Shown: positions 1 to 8,266 of the stretch, in pieces
Layout of the letters: each line of letters begins with the position of its first letter
Numbering within the stretch: the first letter of the stretch is position 1
Assembly: GCA_934481505.1 (NCBI GenBank)
Contig: CAKSPP010000004.1
Coordinates: 1 to 21,448 of the forward strand
DNA length: 21,448 nucleotides
Reading direction: 5' to 3'
DNA from: an uncultured Eubacteriales bacterium
GTDB lineage: Bacteria > Bacillota > Clostridia > Oscillospirales > UBA644
Made by a program: the position numbers and the translations under genes
Notes under the pieces: model-generated
What the model was told of the DNA's origin: nothing
Seen by the model: the letters and a program-made list of their open reading frames with translations, nothing else
Database searches by the model: none

Positions 1-538
1 TCGTGACGCCCATCGGGTTCTGGAAAGTCGGAATGGTATAAATCATTTTGACGTTCTTTGTGTTTTTGAGAACATTTTCGAGTTCTTCCATATTCATTCC
101 GTCGTCGTCAACCGGAACTCCGACAAGCTCCGCACCAAACGACCTGAAAGAGTTGAGAGCTCCGAGAAAAGACGGATTTTCGCAGACGACAATATCTCCT
201 TCGTTGCAAAGCACGCGGCAGGTAAGGTCAAGCCCCTGCTGACCGCCGGTCGTTATTATAAGCTCGTTAGCTTCCTTATTTATATTGAATTTCTTTTCGA
301 GCCTTTCTTTCATCTGTTCCCTTAAAGGCGTATAGCCCTCGGTAATTCCGTACTGCAATGCTTTTGCGGCATTGTTAAGGAAAAGATTTTGGGAAATTTC
401 AGCCATTTCCTTTACGGGAAAGCTTTCGGGGTCGGGGTTTCCTCCCGCAAGCGAAATAAGCGTCGGATCGCTCATCGCTTTGAGAATTTCCCTTATCGCG
501 GACGGTTTCATTCCCTCCGCTCTTTTTGCAAATTTCAT
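1..538 (-). CDS. PLP-dependent class I/II aminotransferase, N-terminal part
   Basis: Only the first 179 residues are in the window; the gene runs off the left edge. The ATG at 538 is preceded by an AAGGTG ribosome site that overlaps the end of ruvB, so the two are probably translated from one message. The N-terminus has the LISLAGGNPDPESFP pattern typical of the 2-aminoadipate transaminase / MocR-like aminotransferase group. It is followed by YGITEGYTPLRE, the TTGGQQGLDL cofactor-phosphate region and IPTFQNPMG near the edge. The Lys that binds pyridoxal phosphate would lie further downstream and is not visible. Family assignment is firm; the substrate (aromatic amino acid, aminoadipate or another) cannot be told from this part. 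Confidence 0.9.
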   Translation of the reverse strand, partial: MKFAKRAEGMKPSAIREILKAMSDPTLISLAGGNPDPESFPVKEMAEISQNLFLNNAAKALQYGITEGYTPLREQMKERLEKKFNINKEANELIITTGGQQGLDLTCRVLCNEGDIVVCENPSFLGALNSFRSFGAELVGVPVDDDGMNMEELENVLKNTKNVKMIYTIPTFQNPMGVT

Positions 539-552
539 ATTTTCACCTTCTG

Positions 553-1553
553 CTATTTTGCTTCATACTTAAAACCAAGATGCTCGTATGCCGCCGGGGT
601 CGCACATCTTCCCCTCGGAGTTCTCGCAAGAAAACCGAGCTGCATGAGATACGGTTCGTAAACATCTTCTATCGTTACGGGTTCTTCGCCGACAAGAGCG
701 GCAAGAGTTTCAAGACCGACGGGGCCTCCCTTAAAGCTTCTGATTATCGCTTCAAGCATCATTCTGTCTACGTTGTCAAGACCGAGCCTGTCGATTTCGA
801 GTTTATCGAGAGCTTTGTCGGCAATTTCCTTATGAATAATACCGTCGCCGAGAACCTGGGCAAAGTCCCTTACCCTTTTGAGAAGTCTGTTCGCGATTCG
901 CGGAGTTCCTCTCGAACGGGAAGCGATTTCGTAAGCCCCCTCGTCGTCGATTTTTATTCCGAGAATTCCCGCCGAACGCTTGACTATCTTCGTCAAGTCG
1001 GCGTTCGAATAAAGTTCAAGCCTTGCGATAACGCCGAATCTGTCGCGGAAAGGAGCCGCAAGCTGACCCGAACGGGTCGTCGCCCCTATAAGGGTGAATT
1101 TCGGCAGATTGAAACGGATAGACCTTGCCGACGGGCCTTTTCCGAGGATTATATCGAATTCGTAGTCTTCCATTGCGGGGTAAAGAACTTCTTCGACGGT
1201 TCTGGAAAGACGGTGGATTTCGTCGATAAAGAGAATGTCGCCGTCCTGCAAGCGACGATATCGCCCGTTCTTTCAAGGGCGGGTCCGCTCGTAACTCTTA
1301 TCGAAACGCCCATTTCGGAAGCGATGATATTCGCAAGAGTCGTTTTTCCGAGACCCGGAGGGCCGTATAAAAGAACATGGTCGAGGCTGTCCTCTCTTTT
1401 TTTTGCGGCTTCTATAAAAATTTTAAGATTTTCTTTTACGGTGTCCTGCCCGACATATTCGTCAAGCGTATGATGTCTTAAATATTGTTCGGTATCCTCT
1501 TCCGCACGGTTCATCGCGTGGGCGGAAAGAAGTCTTTCGTCATCGAATTCCAT
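553..1553 (-). pseudogene. ruvB: ruvB, Holliday junction branch-migration ATPase, frame-disrupted
   Basis: RuvB is the AAA+ motor that, with RuvA, drives Holliday junction branch migration. Codons 1-101 from ATG 1553 (AGGAGG site upstream) carry Walker A GPPGLGKT (residues 64-71) and run to ERTGDIVA. The reading frame is then lost, and the first frame stops at 1149. The rest, LQDGDILFIDEIHRL (Walker B) onward, sensor GATTRSG, GTPRIANRLLKR and the C-terminal winged helix, continues in a second frame from 1251 to a TAG at 553. Known RuvBs have four residues (usually I/M-L-T-N) between the two parts. The frames differ exactly as a 13-base loss at 1251/1252 predicts. Restored length would be about 337 residues, normal for the family. 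It is either a real mutation or an assembly error. It lies 10 bases after ruvA. Confidence 0.9.
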
Positions 1554-1563
1554 TTAATACCTC

Positions 1564-2157
1564 CTATATAAGTCTGCTTAAATAGCGGAGAGCCTGACGC
1601 ACAAGGTCTTCGGTGTTTTCGGCGGAGCATTTTCTTACCGCCGAGTCTGCGTCCGATTTCGAATAACCGAGTTCGGTCAAAACCGCGACCGCTTCTTCTC
1701 TCACGCCTGCTGCGGCAAAGCCCTGCGACGGCATTTCGGCTGTCGGTTCAAAGCCCGTTTTCGCGATTTTATCTTTGAGTTCAAGGCAGATACGCTGAGC
1801 CATTTTGGGGCCTACTCCCTGAGCCGCAGTTATTTTTCTGACGTCGGACGAAACGATGGCAGCGGCAAGTGCCGACGGCGAAAGTTCGGAAAGCACCGAC
1901 AAAGCGGCTTTAGGGCCTACTCCGCTTACCGAAAGAAGCATTATAAAAAAGTTCTTTTCCTCTTCGGTCGCAAAGCCGAAAAGATCCATGGCGTCTTCCC
2001 TTACATTAAGATAGGTATAGAGCTTCACTTCGGTTTCTTTGCATATCTGCGAATAGGTCGTTCCCGTTATCGCACATTTATACCCTACCCCTCCGCAGTC
2101 GACGACCGCAAGAGACGGATCTATAAGGGCAAGTTTTCCTTTTAAGTAGTAATACAC
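1564..2157 (-). CDS. ruvA: Holliday junction DNA-binding subunit RuvA
   Basis: A 197-residue protein that binds four-way DNA junctions as a tetramer and loads RuvB. The start is GTG at 2157, chosen because GGAGGA lies 6 bases upstream (2164-2169) and the protein begins YYYLKGKLA as family members do. The N-terminal OB domain is followed by two helix-hairpin-helix motifs, SVSGVGPKAAL (about residue 76 on) and AAQGVGPKMAQRICLELKDK (about 110-130). A flexible linker leads to the C-terminal RuvB-binding domain (EEAVAVLTELGYSKSDADSAV). It lies 13 bases after ruvC. Since ruvB next door is broken in this sequence, RuvA may have no motor partner unless the break is artefactual. Confidence 0.97.
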   Translation of the reverse strand: MYYYLKGKLALIDPSLAVVDCGGVGYKCAITGTTYSQICKETEVKLYTYLNVREDAMDLFGFATEEEKNFFIMLLSVSGVGPKAALSVLSELSPSALAAAIVSSDVRKITAAQGVGPKMAQRICLELKDKIAKTGFEPTAEMPSQGFAAAGVREEAVAVLTELGYSKSDADSAVRKCSAENTEDLVRQALRYLSRLI

Positions 2158-2170
2158 GGGTCTTCCTCCG

Positions 2171-2641
2171 TTATCTCAGGGTGTGGGCGTGGCAGATAGC
2201 CATCGCGAGAGCGTCCGCAGCGTCGTCGGGACGCGGAATTTTCTGCAAATTGAGCAGCATTTTGACCATTGCCATGACCTGCTGTTTTTCGGCTCTTCCG
2301 TAGCCGACAACCGCCTGCTTTACTTGCAGCGGCGTATATTCGTAAATAGGAACGCCCGATTTTTTTCCGGCAAGAAGAATTACCCCCCTGCCGTGGGCGA
2401 CAGCAATCCCCGTTTTTACGTTAGTGTTGAAAAACAGCTCCTCGACCGCCAGATTTTCCGCTTTATAATAGGAAATCAGACGGCAGAGTTCGTCGAAAAT
2501 CGTGTTGAGTCTGTCTTCAAGGTCGGTTTTTGCCGGGGTCAGAATCGCTCCGTAATCGGACGCGACAAATTTATTCCCGACATATTCGACCATTCCGTAA
2601 CCGACGGTCGCAATTCCGGGGTCAACTCCCAAAATAATCAA
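2171..2641 (-). CDS. ruvC: Holliday junction resolvase RuvC
   Basis: A 156-residue endonuclease that cuts Holliday junctions symmetrically after RuvAB migration. The four acidic catalytic positions are visible: D7 in GVDPG, E67 in AVEELFF, and D140 and D143 in PDDAADALA. It starts with TTG at 2641; the overlap TTGA shares its first codon with the TGA stop of smpB, implying translational coupling. The Ile-Ile-Leu-Gly-Val-Asp start matches other RuvCs, so no upstream start is needed. Operon order smpB-ruvC-ruvA-ruvB. Confidence 0.97.
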   Translation of the reverse strand: MIILGVDPGIATVGYGMVEYVGNKFVASDYGAILTPAKTDLEDRLNTIFDELCRLISYYKAENLAVEELFFNTNVKTGIAVAHGRGVILLAGKKSGVPIYEYTPLQVKQAVVGYGRAEKQQVMAMVKMLLNLQKIPRPDDAADALAMAICHAHTLR

Positions 2642-3084
2642 GTTCTGTCCCTCATTCTTCTGTTTATCTCTCTTTCGGCGTCCTTTTTCGCAATGCTTTC
2701 GCGTTTATCGTAAAGCTTTTTACCTTTACAGAGACCTATTTCCATTTTCATGAGAGGACCTTTAAGGTAAACCGAAAGAGGAATGACCGAATAGCCTGCC
2801 TGCTTGACTTTTCCGAAAAGTTTCAAAATCTCTTTTTTGTGCAGCAGAAGCCTTTTCGGACGCAGAGGGTCTTTATTGAAGATATTTCCCTTTTCGTAAG
2901 GGGAAATATGAACGCCGAGAGCAAAAATCTGACCGTTGTCGATAGAACAATAGCTGTCCTTTAAGTTTATCTGTCCCAGGCGGACGGACTTGACTTCGGT
3001 TCCGAAAAGCTCTATGCCGGCTTCATATTTTTCCTCAACGAAATAGTCGAAATACGCTTTTTTGTTCTGGGCAATTATTTTCAT
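2638..3084 (-). CDS. smpB: SsrA-binding protein SmpB
   Basis: A 148-residue tmRNA-binding protein needed for trans-translation, which rescues stalled ribosomes. The family features are present: NKKAYFDYFVEEKYEAGIEL at the start of the beta barrel, GTEVKSVRLGQINLKDSYC, and a basic C-terminal tail (GLCKGKKLYDKRESIAKKDAEREINRRMR) that mimics the missing codon-anticodon part. ATG at 3084 is preceded by AAAGGAGGG. It lies 15 bases after aconitase and overlaps ruvC by four bases. No tmRNA gene (ssrA) was recognised nearby. Confidence 0.97.
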   Translation of the reverse strand: MKIIAQNKKAYFDYFVEEKYEAGIELFGTEVKSVRLGQINLKDSYCSIDNGQIFALGVHISPYEKGNIFNKDPLRPKRLLLHKKEILKLFGKVKQAGYSVIPLSVYLKGPLMKMEIGLCKGKKLYDKRESIAKKDAEREINRRMRDRT

Positions 3085-3099
3085 AACGCCCTCCTTTTG

Positions 3100-5034
3100 T
3101 TATTTCTTGACATTTTTGCCGGTATAGTTGAGAAGTCCGCCGGCAAGAAGAAGTTTTCTCTGTCTTTCGGAATAATCCGAAACGAGGGGGATTTCAATAC
3201 CCTTTGTTTTGTTTTTAAGAACGACTTTTCCTCCGTTTTCGACGGCTGCTCTGATATTTTCGAGAACAAGGTCGTCGCCGAGATCGATTTTGTCGTAATC
3301 CGCTTCGTTTTCAAAGGTAAGCGGCAAAATTCCGGAGTTTATGAGGTTTGCTTTATGAATTCTCGCAAAGCTCTTTGTGATAACCGCCTTTACTCCGAGG
3401 TAAAGAGGAACGAGAGCCGCATGTTCTCTGCTCGACCCCTGACCGTAGTTTACGCCGCCGATAATAAATCCGCCGCCCCATTCTTTCGCTCTTTCGGAAA
3501 AGCTTTCGTCGCAGACCGCAAAGCAGAATTTCGAAAGATACGGAATATTCGAACGGTAGGGGAGAATTTTGGCACCCGCAGGCATGATGTGGTCGGTGGT
3601 GATATTGTCGCCGACTTTAAGAACCGCTTTTCTTTCAAGCGTTTCGTCAAGTTCGGTGTTGAGGGGAAACGGTTTTATATTAGGTCCGCTGACAACTTCG
3701 ACATCTTCGCCCTCTTTTGCCGGGGGAATTATCATATTGTCGTTTATCTTGAAATGAGACGGCATTTTAACCGAAACGTCAATGTCTTTGAGGGTTGTCG
3801 GGTCGCAGAAAACGCCCGCTATCGCACTTGCCGCGGCGGTTTCGGGAGAAACAAGGTAGACCTGTCCGTCTTTTGTTCCGCTTCTGCCCTCGAAGTTTCT
3901 GTTGAAAGTACGGAGGGAAATGCCCTTCGATTTCGGGGACTGACCCATTCCGATACACGGTCCGCACGCACATTCGACAACTCTCGCTCCGGCGGCGACT
4001 ATATCCGCAAGAGCACCGTTTTCGGCAAGCATCGTAAGAACCTGACGGGAACCCGGAGCGATAACCAAAGAAACGTTATCGGCAACGGTTTTCCCGCGTA
4101 AAATTGCGGCGACTTTCATCATATCGGTGTAAGAAGAGTTTGTGCAGGAACCGATACAGACCTGATCTATATTTCCGCCCGCAAGGCTTGCGACGGGAAC
4201 GACGTTATCGGGGCTGTGGGGACAAGCGGCAAGAGGAACAAGCTCCGAAAGGTTTATATTTATAACTTCGTCATATTCTGCGTCTTCGTCGGCTGAAATC
4301 GGGGTGTAATCCTTTTCTCTGCCCTGTGCTTTGAGGAAGTCTCTCGTCATTTCGTCAGACGGGAAAATGCTGGTGGTTGCTCCGAGTTCGGCACCCATAT
4401 TCGTTATCGTCGCTCTTTCGGGAACGGTAAGGGTTTTTACCCCCTCGCCCGAATATTCGATTATTTTTCCGACGCCGCCCTTGACGGTCATTATTTCAAG
4501 AAGTTTGAGAATAACGTCTTTTGCGGAAACCATGGGACGGAGATGACCCGTAAGATTTACCTTTACGACATACGGCATATTGAGGTAAAACGCTCCGCCG
4601 CCCATTGCGACGGCAACGTCAAGACCTCCGACGCCGATTGCAAGCATTCCTATACCGCCGCAGGTCGGGGTATGAGAGTCGCTTCCGACAAGGCTTTTTC
4701 CGGGAACGCCGAAACGTTCGAGGTGAAGCTGGTGGCAGATTCCGTTTCCGGGTTTCGAGAAGTAAACGCCGTGTTTTTTGCAGACGGTCTGGATATATTT
4801 GTGGTCGTCGGCGTTTTCAAAACCCGACTGCAAAGTGTTGTGGTCGATATAGGAAAGGGAAAGTTCGGTTTTGACCTTATCTATTCCCATAGCCTCAAAT
4901 TGAAGGTACGCCATGGTTCCGGTGGCGTCCTGAGTCAAAGTCTGGTCGATCTTTATCGAAATTTCCTTGCCGGGAATCATCTCTCCCGAAACAAGGTGAC
5001 TTTTTATAAGTTTCTGTGCAATGTTAAGTCCCAT
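3100..5034 (-). CDS. acn: aconitate hydratase (compact bacterial type)
   Basis: Aconitase interconverts citrate and isocitrate through a [4Fe-4S] cluster. The protein has 644 residues, as in the shorter Aquifex/Clostridia-type aconitases rather than the roughly 890-residue AcnA. Cluster cysteines are C297 (GSCTNS), C357 and C360 (CGPCIGMG). Substrate and cluster-region motifs include QDATGT (35-40) and GSDSHTPTCGG (118-127). The C-terminal swivel domain carries NYGQGSSREHAA and GVKAVITKSFARIHKANL. ATG at 5034 follows AAAGGAG. It sits between the amidase-like gene and smpB, with 15-base gaps. No citrate synthase or isocitrate dehydrogenase is in the window. Confidence 0.96.
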   Translation of the reverse strand: MGLNIAQKLIKSHLVSGEMIPGKEISIKIDQTLTQDATGTMAYLQFEAMGIDKVKTELSLSYIDHNTLQSGFENADDHKYIQTVCKKHGVYFSKPGNGICHQLHLERFGVPGKSLVGSDSHTPTCGGIGMLAIGVGGLDVAVAMGGGAFYLNMPYVVKVNLTGHLRPMVSAKDVILKLLEIMTVKGGVGKIIEYSGEGVKTLTVPERATITNMGAELGATTSIFPSDEMTRDFLKAQGREKDYTPISADEDAEYDEVININLSELVPLAACPHSPDNVVPVASLAGGNIDQVCIGSCTNSSYTDMMKVAAILRGKTVADNVSLVIAPGSRQVLTMLAENGALADIVAAGARVVECACGPCIGMGQSPKSKGISLRTFNRNFEGRSGTKDGQVYLVSPETAAASAIAGVFCDPTTLKDIDVSVKMPSHFKINDNMIIPPAKEGEDVEVVSGPNIKPFPLNTELDETLERKAVLKVGDNITTDHIMPAGAKILPYRSNIPYLSKFCFAVCDESFSERAKEWGGGFIIGGVNYGQGSSREHAALVPLYLGVKAVITKSFARIHKANLINSGILPLTFENEADYDKIDLGDDLVLENIRAAVENGGKVVLKNKTKGIEIPLVSDYSERQRKLLLAGGLLNYTGKNVKK

Positions 5035-5049
5035 TTTATCTTCTCCTTT

Positions 5050-6555
5050 TTATTGTGAAAGTCCGAGTTCCGAATAGAAAGAATTCAGAAATTCAAACGG
5101 ACCGGTTTTATACTTGAACATCATTTTGACAACGGTCGTCTCTCCGCTTTCGTAAAGGCTCGGAGCCGATGTCGGCGTCTCTCTTGTCTCCATACGCTTT
5201 TCAAAAGAATATGCGATATTCAGAAGTTTCTGTTCTTCGCCGCGGCTTGCCGAAATTTCCATTCCGACAGAAGCCCCCGAAGAGTGTCTTCCGACAGGCA
5301 CGGTGATTTCCGGTGTTCCGAGAACCGAAGAAAGGTAACCCGGAGTGATTACGAAATTTTCATAGTCGGCAACGGGATATCCCTCGGCGTTTCTTCCCGC
5401 GGAGTTCGGAGCGGAAAGATAGGTCGGGAAAATCAGAGCCGAAAGCGAATTGTCGTCGAGCACCTTTTTGAAAGCCGAATAATATCTTTCGTCGGCGACG
5501 GTTTTCGCTCCGCCCGTCGAATATGTGCTTTTCGTATATAAATCAAAAAGATTCGGGATAGAGACTTCGACTACCGTAACGCCGCATTTTTCGAGTTCCG
5601 CAACCGCCGCAAGGAAAAGTTCCCTTGTTTCGGTATCTGCGGCATTCGTCGTCCAGGAAGAAAAAGAAGTCGTTTCCGAAAGCTCGGTAAGTATTCCCAC
5701 GCGAAGCCCCACAAGGCTGTCGGAATTCAGATTGTCAAAATAAGAGTTTTTTCCTCCAGTAATTCCGTCGGTCATTATCGCGAGGTCGGCAGCCGAACGG
5801 GCAACCCCGCCGACCGTTCCCGAAGAATCGCGAAGATAAACTCCGCTTGTCGAAATCGAGCCTTCCGTAGTTCTCAAAGCAAAACAGCCGTTGAGAGCCG
5901 CAGGAAGCAGCAGTCCGCCGTTTGAATCGCCGCCGATACCGGCAGCCGCCATATTAAGAGACACGGAAGAGGCGACTCCTCCCGAAGAACCGCCCGCCGA
6001 AAGATTTTTCGAATAGGCGTTTTTCGTTTCGCCCGAAACGGTGCTTATCGTATAGTTAAGAGCTCTCGCCGCAGTGCTGATATTTGTTTTTCCGACAATT
6101 ACCGCTCCGCTTTCTTTAAGATATTTAACGACATCGGCGTCGGTTTCGGCTTTCGCTCCTTTGCGGCTTTCACCTCTCGTCGAAACCTCTCCCGCAAGGT
6201 CGATATCGTCGCCGATAACGACGGGGATTCCGAAAAGACGTGGAACATCGGTTTTTTCCGAAAGCGTTTTATCGCGGCTTTCGGCTTCCGAAAGAGCATT
6301 GTCGCAAAGCGTAATAAAGCAGTTGTAGGTGCCGTTATATTCGTTTATTCTTTCGGTGTAGATTTCGGTTAAGCGGCGGCTTGTTATAAGCCCCGAAACG
6401 AGCATGGCGTGCATTTCCGAAATATCGGCTTCGTAAACCATGCCGTCGACCGAGGTTTTGTCTTCGTCGGAAAGGGTTACGGCTCCCGACGAAAAAGAGA
6501 ATGCCGAAAAACAAATCACAAACGAAAGAAACGCGGCAAAAAATTTTCTTTTCAT
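5050..6555 (-). CDS. secreted amidase-fold protein lacking key catalytic residues
   Basis: A 501-residue amidase-signature-family protein with an N-terminal signal peptide (MKRKFFAAFLSFVICFSAFSF, cleavage probably near residues 24-26), so likely exported. The fold is recognisable from the TYNCFITL region, FGIPVVIGDDIDLAG, GAVIVGKTNIS, the Ser/Gly-rich SAGGSSGGVASSV (187-198) and the C-terminal PEITVPVG. Active amidases use Ser-cisSer-Lys. Here the Lys of the usual PV.IKDN motif is Gly115, the nucleophile in D(T/S)xGGSIR is Leu215 (DSNGGLLLP), and the following Arg is Leu217. The cis-Ser region remains. The frame is intact throughout, so this looks like a preserved pseudoenzyme rather than a decaying gene. 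The gap is 15 bases to both ychF and aconitase. Confidence 0.88.
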   Translation of the reverse strand: MKRKFFAAFLSFVICFSAFSFSSGAVTLSDEDKTSVDGMVYEADISEMHAMLVSGLITSRRLTEIYTERINEYNGTYNCFITLCDNALSEAESRDKTLSEKTDVPRLFGIPVVIGDDIDLAGEVSTRGESRKGAKAETDADVVKYLKESGAVIVGKTNISTAARALNYTISTVSGETKNAYSKNLSAGGSSGGVASSVSLNMAAAGIGGDSNGGLLLPAALNGCFALRTTEGSISTSGVYLRDSSGTVGGVARSAADLAIMTDGITGGKNSYFDNLNSDSLVGLRVGILTELSETTSFSSWTTNAADTETRELFLAAVAELEKCGVTVVEVSIPNLFDLYTKSTYSTGGAKTVADERYYSAFKKVLDDNSLSALIFPTYLSAPNSAGRNAEGYPVADYENFVITPGYLSSVLGTPEITVPVGRHSSGASVGMEISASRGEEQKLLNIAYSFEKRMETRETPTSAPSLYESGETTVVKMMFKYKTGPFEFLNSFYSELGLSQ

Positions 6556-6570
6556 AAAAATATCTCCGTA

Positions 6571-7656
6571 TTAAACGTTAAACCGGAACAAAACGACGTC
6601 GCCGTCTTTGACGACATAGTCCTTTCCCTCGCTCCGGACAAGACCTTTTTCTTTTGCGGCGGCAATCGAACCGCACTCGACAAGATCGTCGAACGAAACG
6701 ACTTCGGCACGGATAAAACCTTTTTCGAAGTCGGAATGGATTTTGCCTGCCGCCTGGGGAGCTTTCGTTCCATTTTTAATCGTCCATGCTCTTACTTCCT
6801 GCTTTCCTGCGGTAAGGTAGCTTATAAGTCCGAGAAGCGAATAGGAAGCTTTTATAAGTCTTGCAAGTCCGCTTTCTTTGAGACCGAGGTCTTCGAGGAA
6901 CAAAGCTTTTTCATCGTCGTCGAGTTCCGAAATCTCTTCTTCGGTTTTTCCGCATATGGGAATAACTTCCGAGCCTTCCGCCGCGGCGAATTCTTTTACT
7001 TTCTTGTAATACGGGTTATCCTCCGAGAAATCCTTTTCGCTCATATTCGCGGCGTAGATAACGGGTTTATCAGTGAGGAAGTTCGATTCGTCAACGATTT
7101 TCTTTTCGTCTTCGGTAAGGTCGAGAGTTCGGATACATTTTCCCTCTTCGAGACATTTGAGAACCTTTTCGAAAAGAGCGACATCCGTAAGAGCCTTTTT
7201 ATCGCCTTTTGCCTGTTTTCTTGCACGGTCAAGGCGTTTTTCGGCGGTTTCCATATCCGCAAAAACAAGTTCGGTATCGATTATTTCGATATCGCGGATA
7301 GGATCTATCGAGCCTTCGACATGGACGATGTTTTCGTCCGCAAAGCATCTTACGACATGGACTATCGCATCGACTTCCCTTATGTGCGAAAGGAATTTGT
7401 TTCCGAGTCCTTCGCCTCTCGACGCTCCCTTGACAAGACCTGCGATATCGACGAATTCGATTATTGCGGGCGTATACTTGTCGGGGTCGTACATTTTCGC
7501 GAGGACATCAAGTCTTTCATCGGGTACGCAGACGACTCCCACATTCGGTTCTATCGTGCAGAACGGGTAGTTCGCGGCGTCCGCTTTCGTGTTGGTTATG
7601 GCGTTGAAAAGGGTACTTTTTCCGACATTCGGAAGTCCCACTATTCCGAGTTTCAT
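6571..7656 (-). CDS. ychF: redox-regulated ATPase YchF (Obg family)
   Basis: A 361-residue OLA1/YchF P-loop protein associated with the ribosome and stress responses. Motifs: G1 GLPNVGKST (7-15), G3 DIAGLVKGAS (70-79), and NMSE (204-207) in place of the NKxD guanine-specificity motif, which in this family goes with ATP preference. The coiled-coil arm (about 130-190) and the C-terminal TGS domain (AWTIKNGTKAPQAAGKIHSDFEKGFIRAEV) are complete. It is the first gene of the leftward operon. ATG at 7656 follows GAAAGGA. A promoter candidate lies at 7715-7743. Confidence 0.97.
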   Translation of the reverse strand: MKLGIVGLPNVGKSTLFNAITNTKADAANYPFCTIEPNVGVVCVPDERLDVLAKMYDPDKYTPAIIEFVDIAGLVKGASRGEGLGNKFLSHIREVDAIVHVVRCFADENIVHVEGSIDPIRDIEIIDTELVFADMETAEKRLDRARKQAKGDKKALTDVALFEKVLKCLEEGKCIRTLDLTEDEKKIVDESNFLTDKPVIYAANMSEKDFSEDNPYYKKVKEFAAAEGSEVIPICGKTEEEISELDDDEKALFLEDLGLKESGLARLIKASYSLLGLISYLTAGKQEVRAWTIKNGTKAPQAAGKIHSDFEKGFIRAEVVSFDDLVECGSIAAAKEKGLVRSEGKDYVVKDGDVVLFRFNV

Positions 7657-7714
7657 ATTTTCATTTCCTTTCGGGACTTAGTTTCAGAGGGCAAAACTTT
7701 GCCTATTATATTAC

Positions 7715-7743
7715 AGTATAATATAAATTATTGAAAAAAGCAA
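7715..7743 (-). promoter_or_regulatory. promoter for the ychF-amidase-acn-smpB-ruvCAB operon
   Basis: On the minus strand TTGCTT (7738-7743) and TATACT (7715-7720) are separated by 17 bases. The stretch is very AT-rich and points at ychF, with a leader of about 50 bases. A second TATAAT (near 7705-7710) has no good -35. It is divergent from the rpsF promoter. Confidence 0.6.
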
Positions 7744-7802
7744 GTTATTTTAAGCTAAAAGGAGAATTTCGGAAAAATGTAAAAAAATAGCGGTTTTTAC
7801 CC

Positions 7803-7831
7803 TTGACAAAGCCGAATATTTACTGTATACT
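7803..7831 (+). promoter_or_regulatory. sigma-A promoter for rpsF-ssb-rpsR
   Basis: TTGACA (7803-7808), 17-base spacer, TATACT (7826-7831). Transcription should start near 7838, giving a leader of about 100 bases before rpsF. Confidence 0.85.
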
Positions 7832-7881
7832 TGAAACTGTATCGGCACGGTCCGTTCAGCGTTCCGCCGATATCCGCAAAA

Positions 7882-7906
7882 GCGGTCCTTGCCTACGGCC
7901 GACCGC
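7882..7906 (+). promoter_or_regulatory. rpsF leader hairpin, candidate S6:S18 autoregulatory element
   Basis: In the rpsF leader, GCGGTC (7882-7887) pairs perfectly with GACCGC (7901-7906) around a 13-base loop with further pairing potential (GCC/GGC). It lies about 15 bases before the AAGGAGG site (7922-7928). Many bacteria control rpsF through an S6:S18-binding leader structure with a CCG-containing element. Position and CCG content fit, but the consensus could not be checked. Confidence 0.45.
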
Positions 7907-7937
7907 AGGCCTTATGTCCAAAAGGAGGTAAAACAAA

Positions 7938-8231
7938 ATGGTAATCAGAAACAAATACGAATCAGTTCTTGTTCTCAGCACCAAAACTTTTGACGACGCG
8001 GCTCTCGAAGCAACCGTCGAAAAGTTCAAAGCCCTTATCGCAGAGAACGGCGGAACAGTCGAAAATGTTGATGTCTGGGGTAAAAAGCGTCTTGCTTACG
8101 CTATAAACTACGAGACAGAAGGTTACTACGCAGTCATCAATTTCGAGGCTGAGGGATCTCTTGTAAAAGAGCTTGACCGTATAGCCAACATCACCGATGG
8201 CGTTATGCGTTTGATGACCGTAAAGAAATAA
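7938..8231 (+). CDS. rpsF: 30S ribosomal protein S6
   Basis: A 97-residue S6, which binds S18 on the small-subunit platform. The start MVIRNKYESVLVL, the NVDVWGKKRLAYAINYETEGYYAVINF core and ITDGVMRLMTVKK end are diagnostic. AAGGAGG lies 9 bases before the ATG. It is the first gene of the classic rpsF-ssb-rpsR operon. Confidence 0.98.
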   Translation: MVIRNKYESVLVLSTKTFDDAALEATVEKFKALIAENGGTVENVDVWGKKRLAYAINYETEGYYAVINFEAEGSLVKELDRIANITDGVMRLMTVKK

Positions 8232-8266
8232 GACCCGCCGAAAAAAGAAAAGGGAGTGAATAAGAT

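Noticed and set aside
1149..1251. Programmed frameshift in ruvB
   Set aside because: No slippery run lies at the junction, and four conserved residues are missing, which a frameshift alone cannot produce.
526..1473. 315-codon plus-strand open frame across ruvB
   Set aside because: Antisense to both RuvB halves, whose motifs are unmistakable; it does not explain the frame break.
3097..4101. 334-codon plus-strand open frame opposite aconitase
   Set aside because: It lies within the antisense of an intact aconitase and shows no protein-family pattern.
6409..7734. 441-codon plus-strand open frame opposite ychF
   Set aside because: It is antisense to a clear YchF and lacks any recognisable domain or ribosome site; long antisense frames are common here because stop-complement codons are rare.
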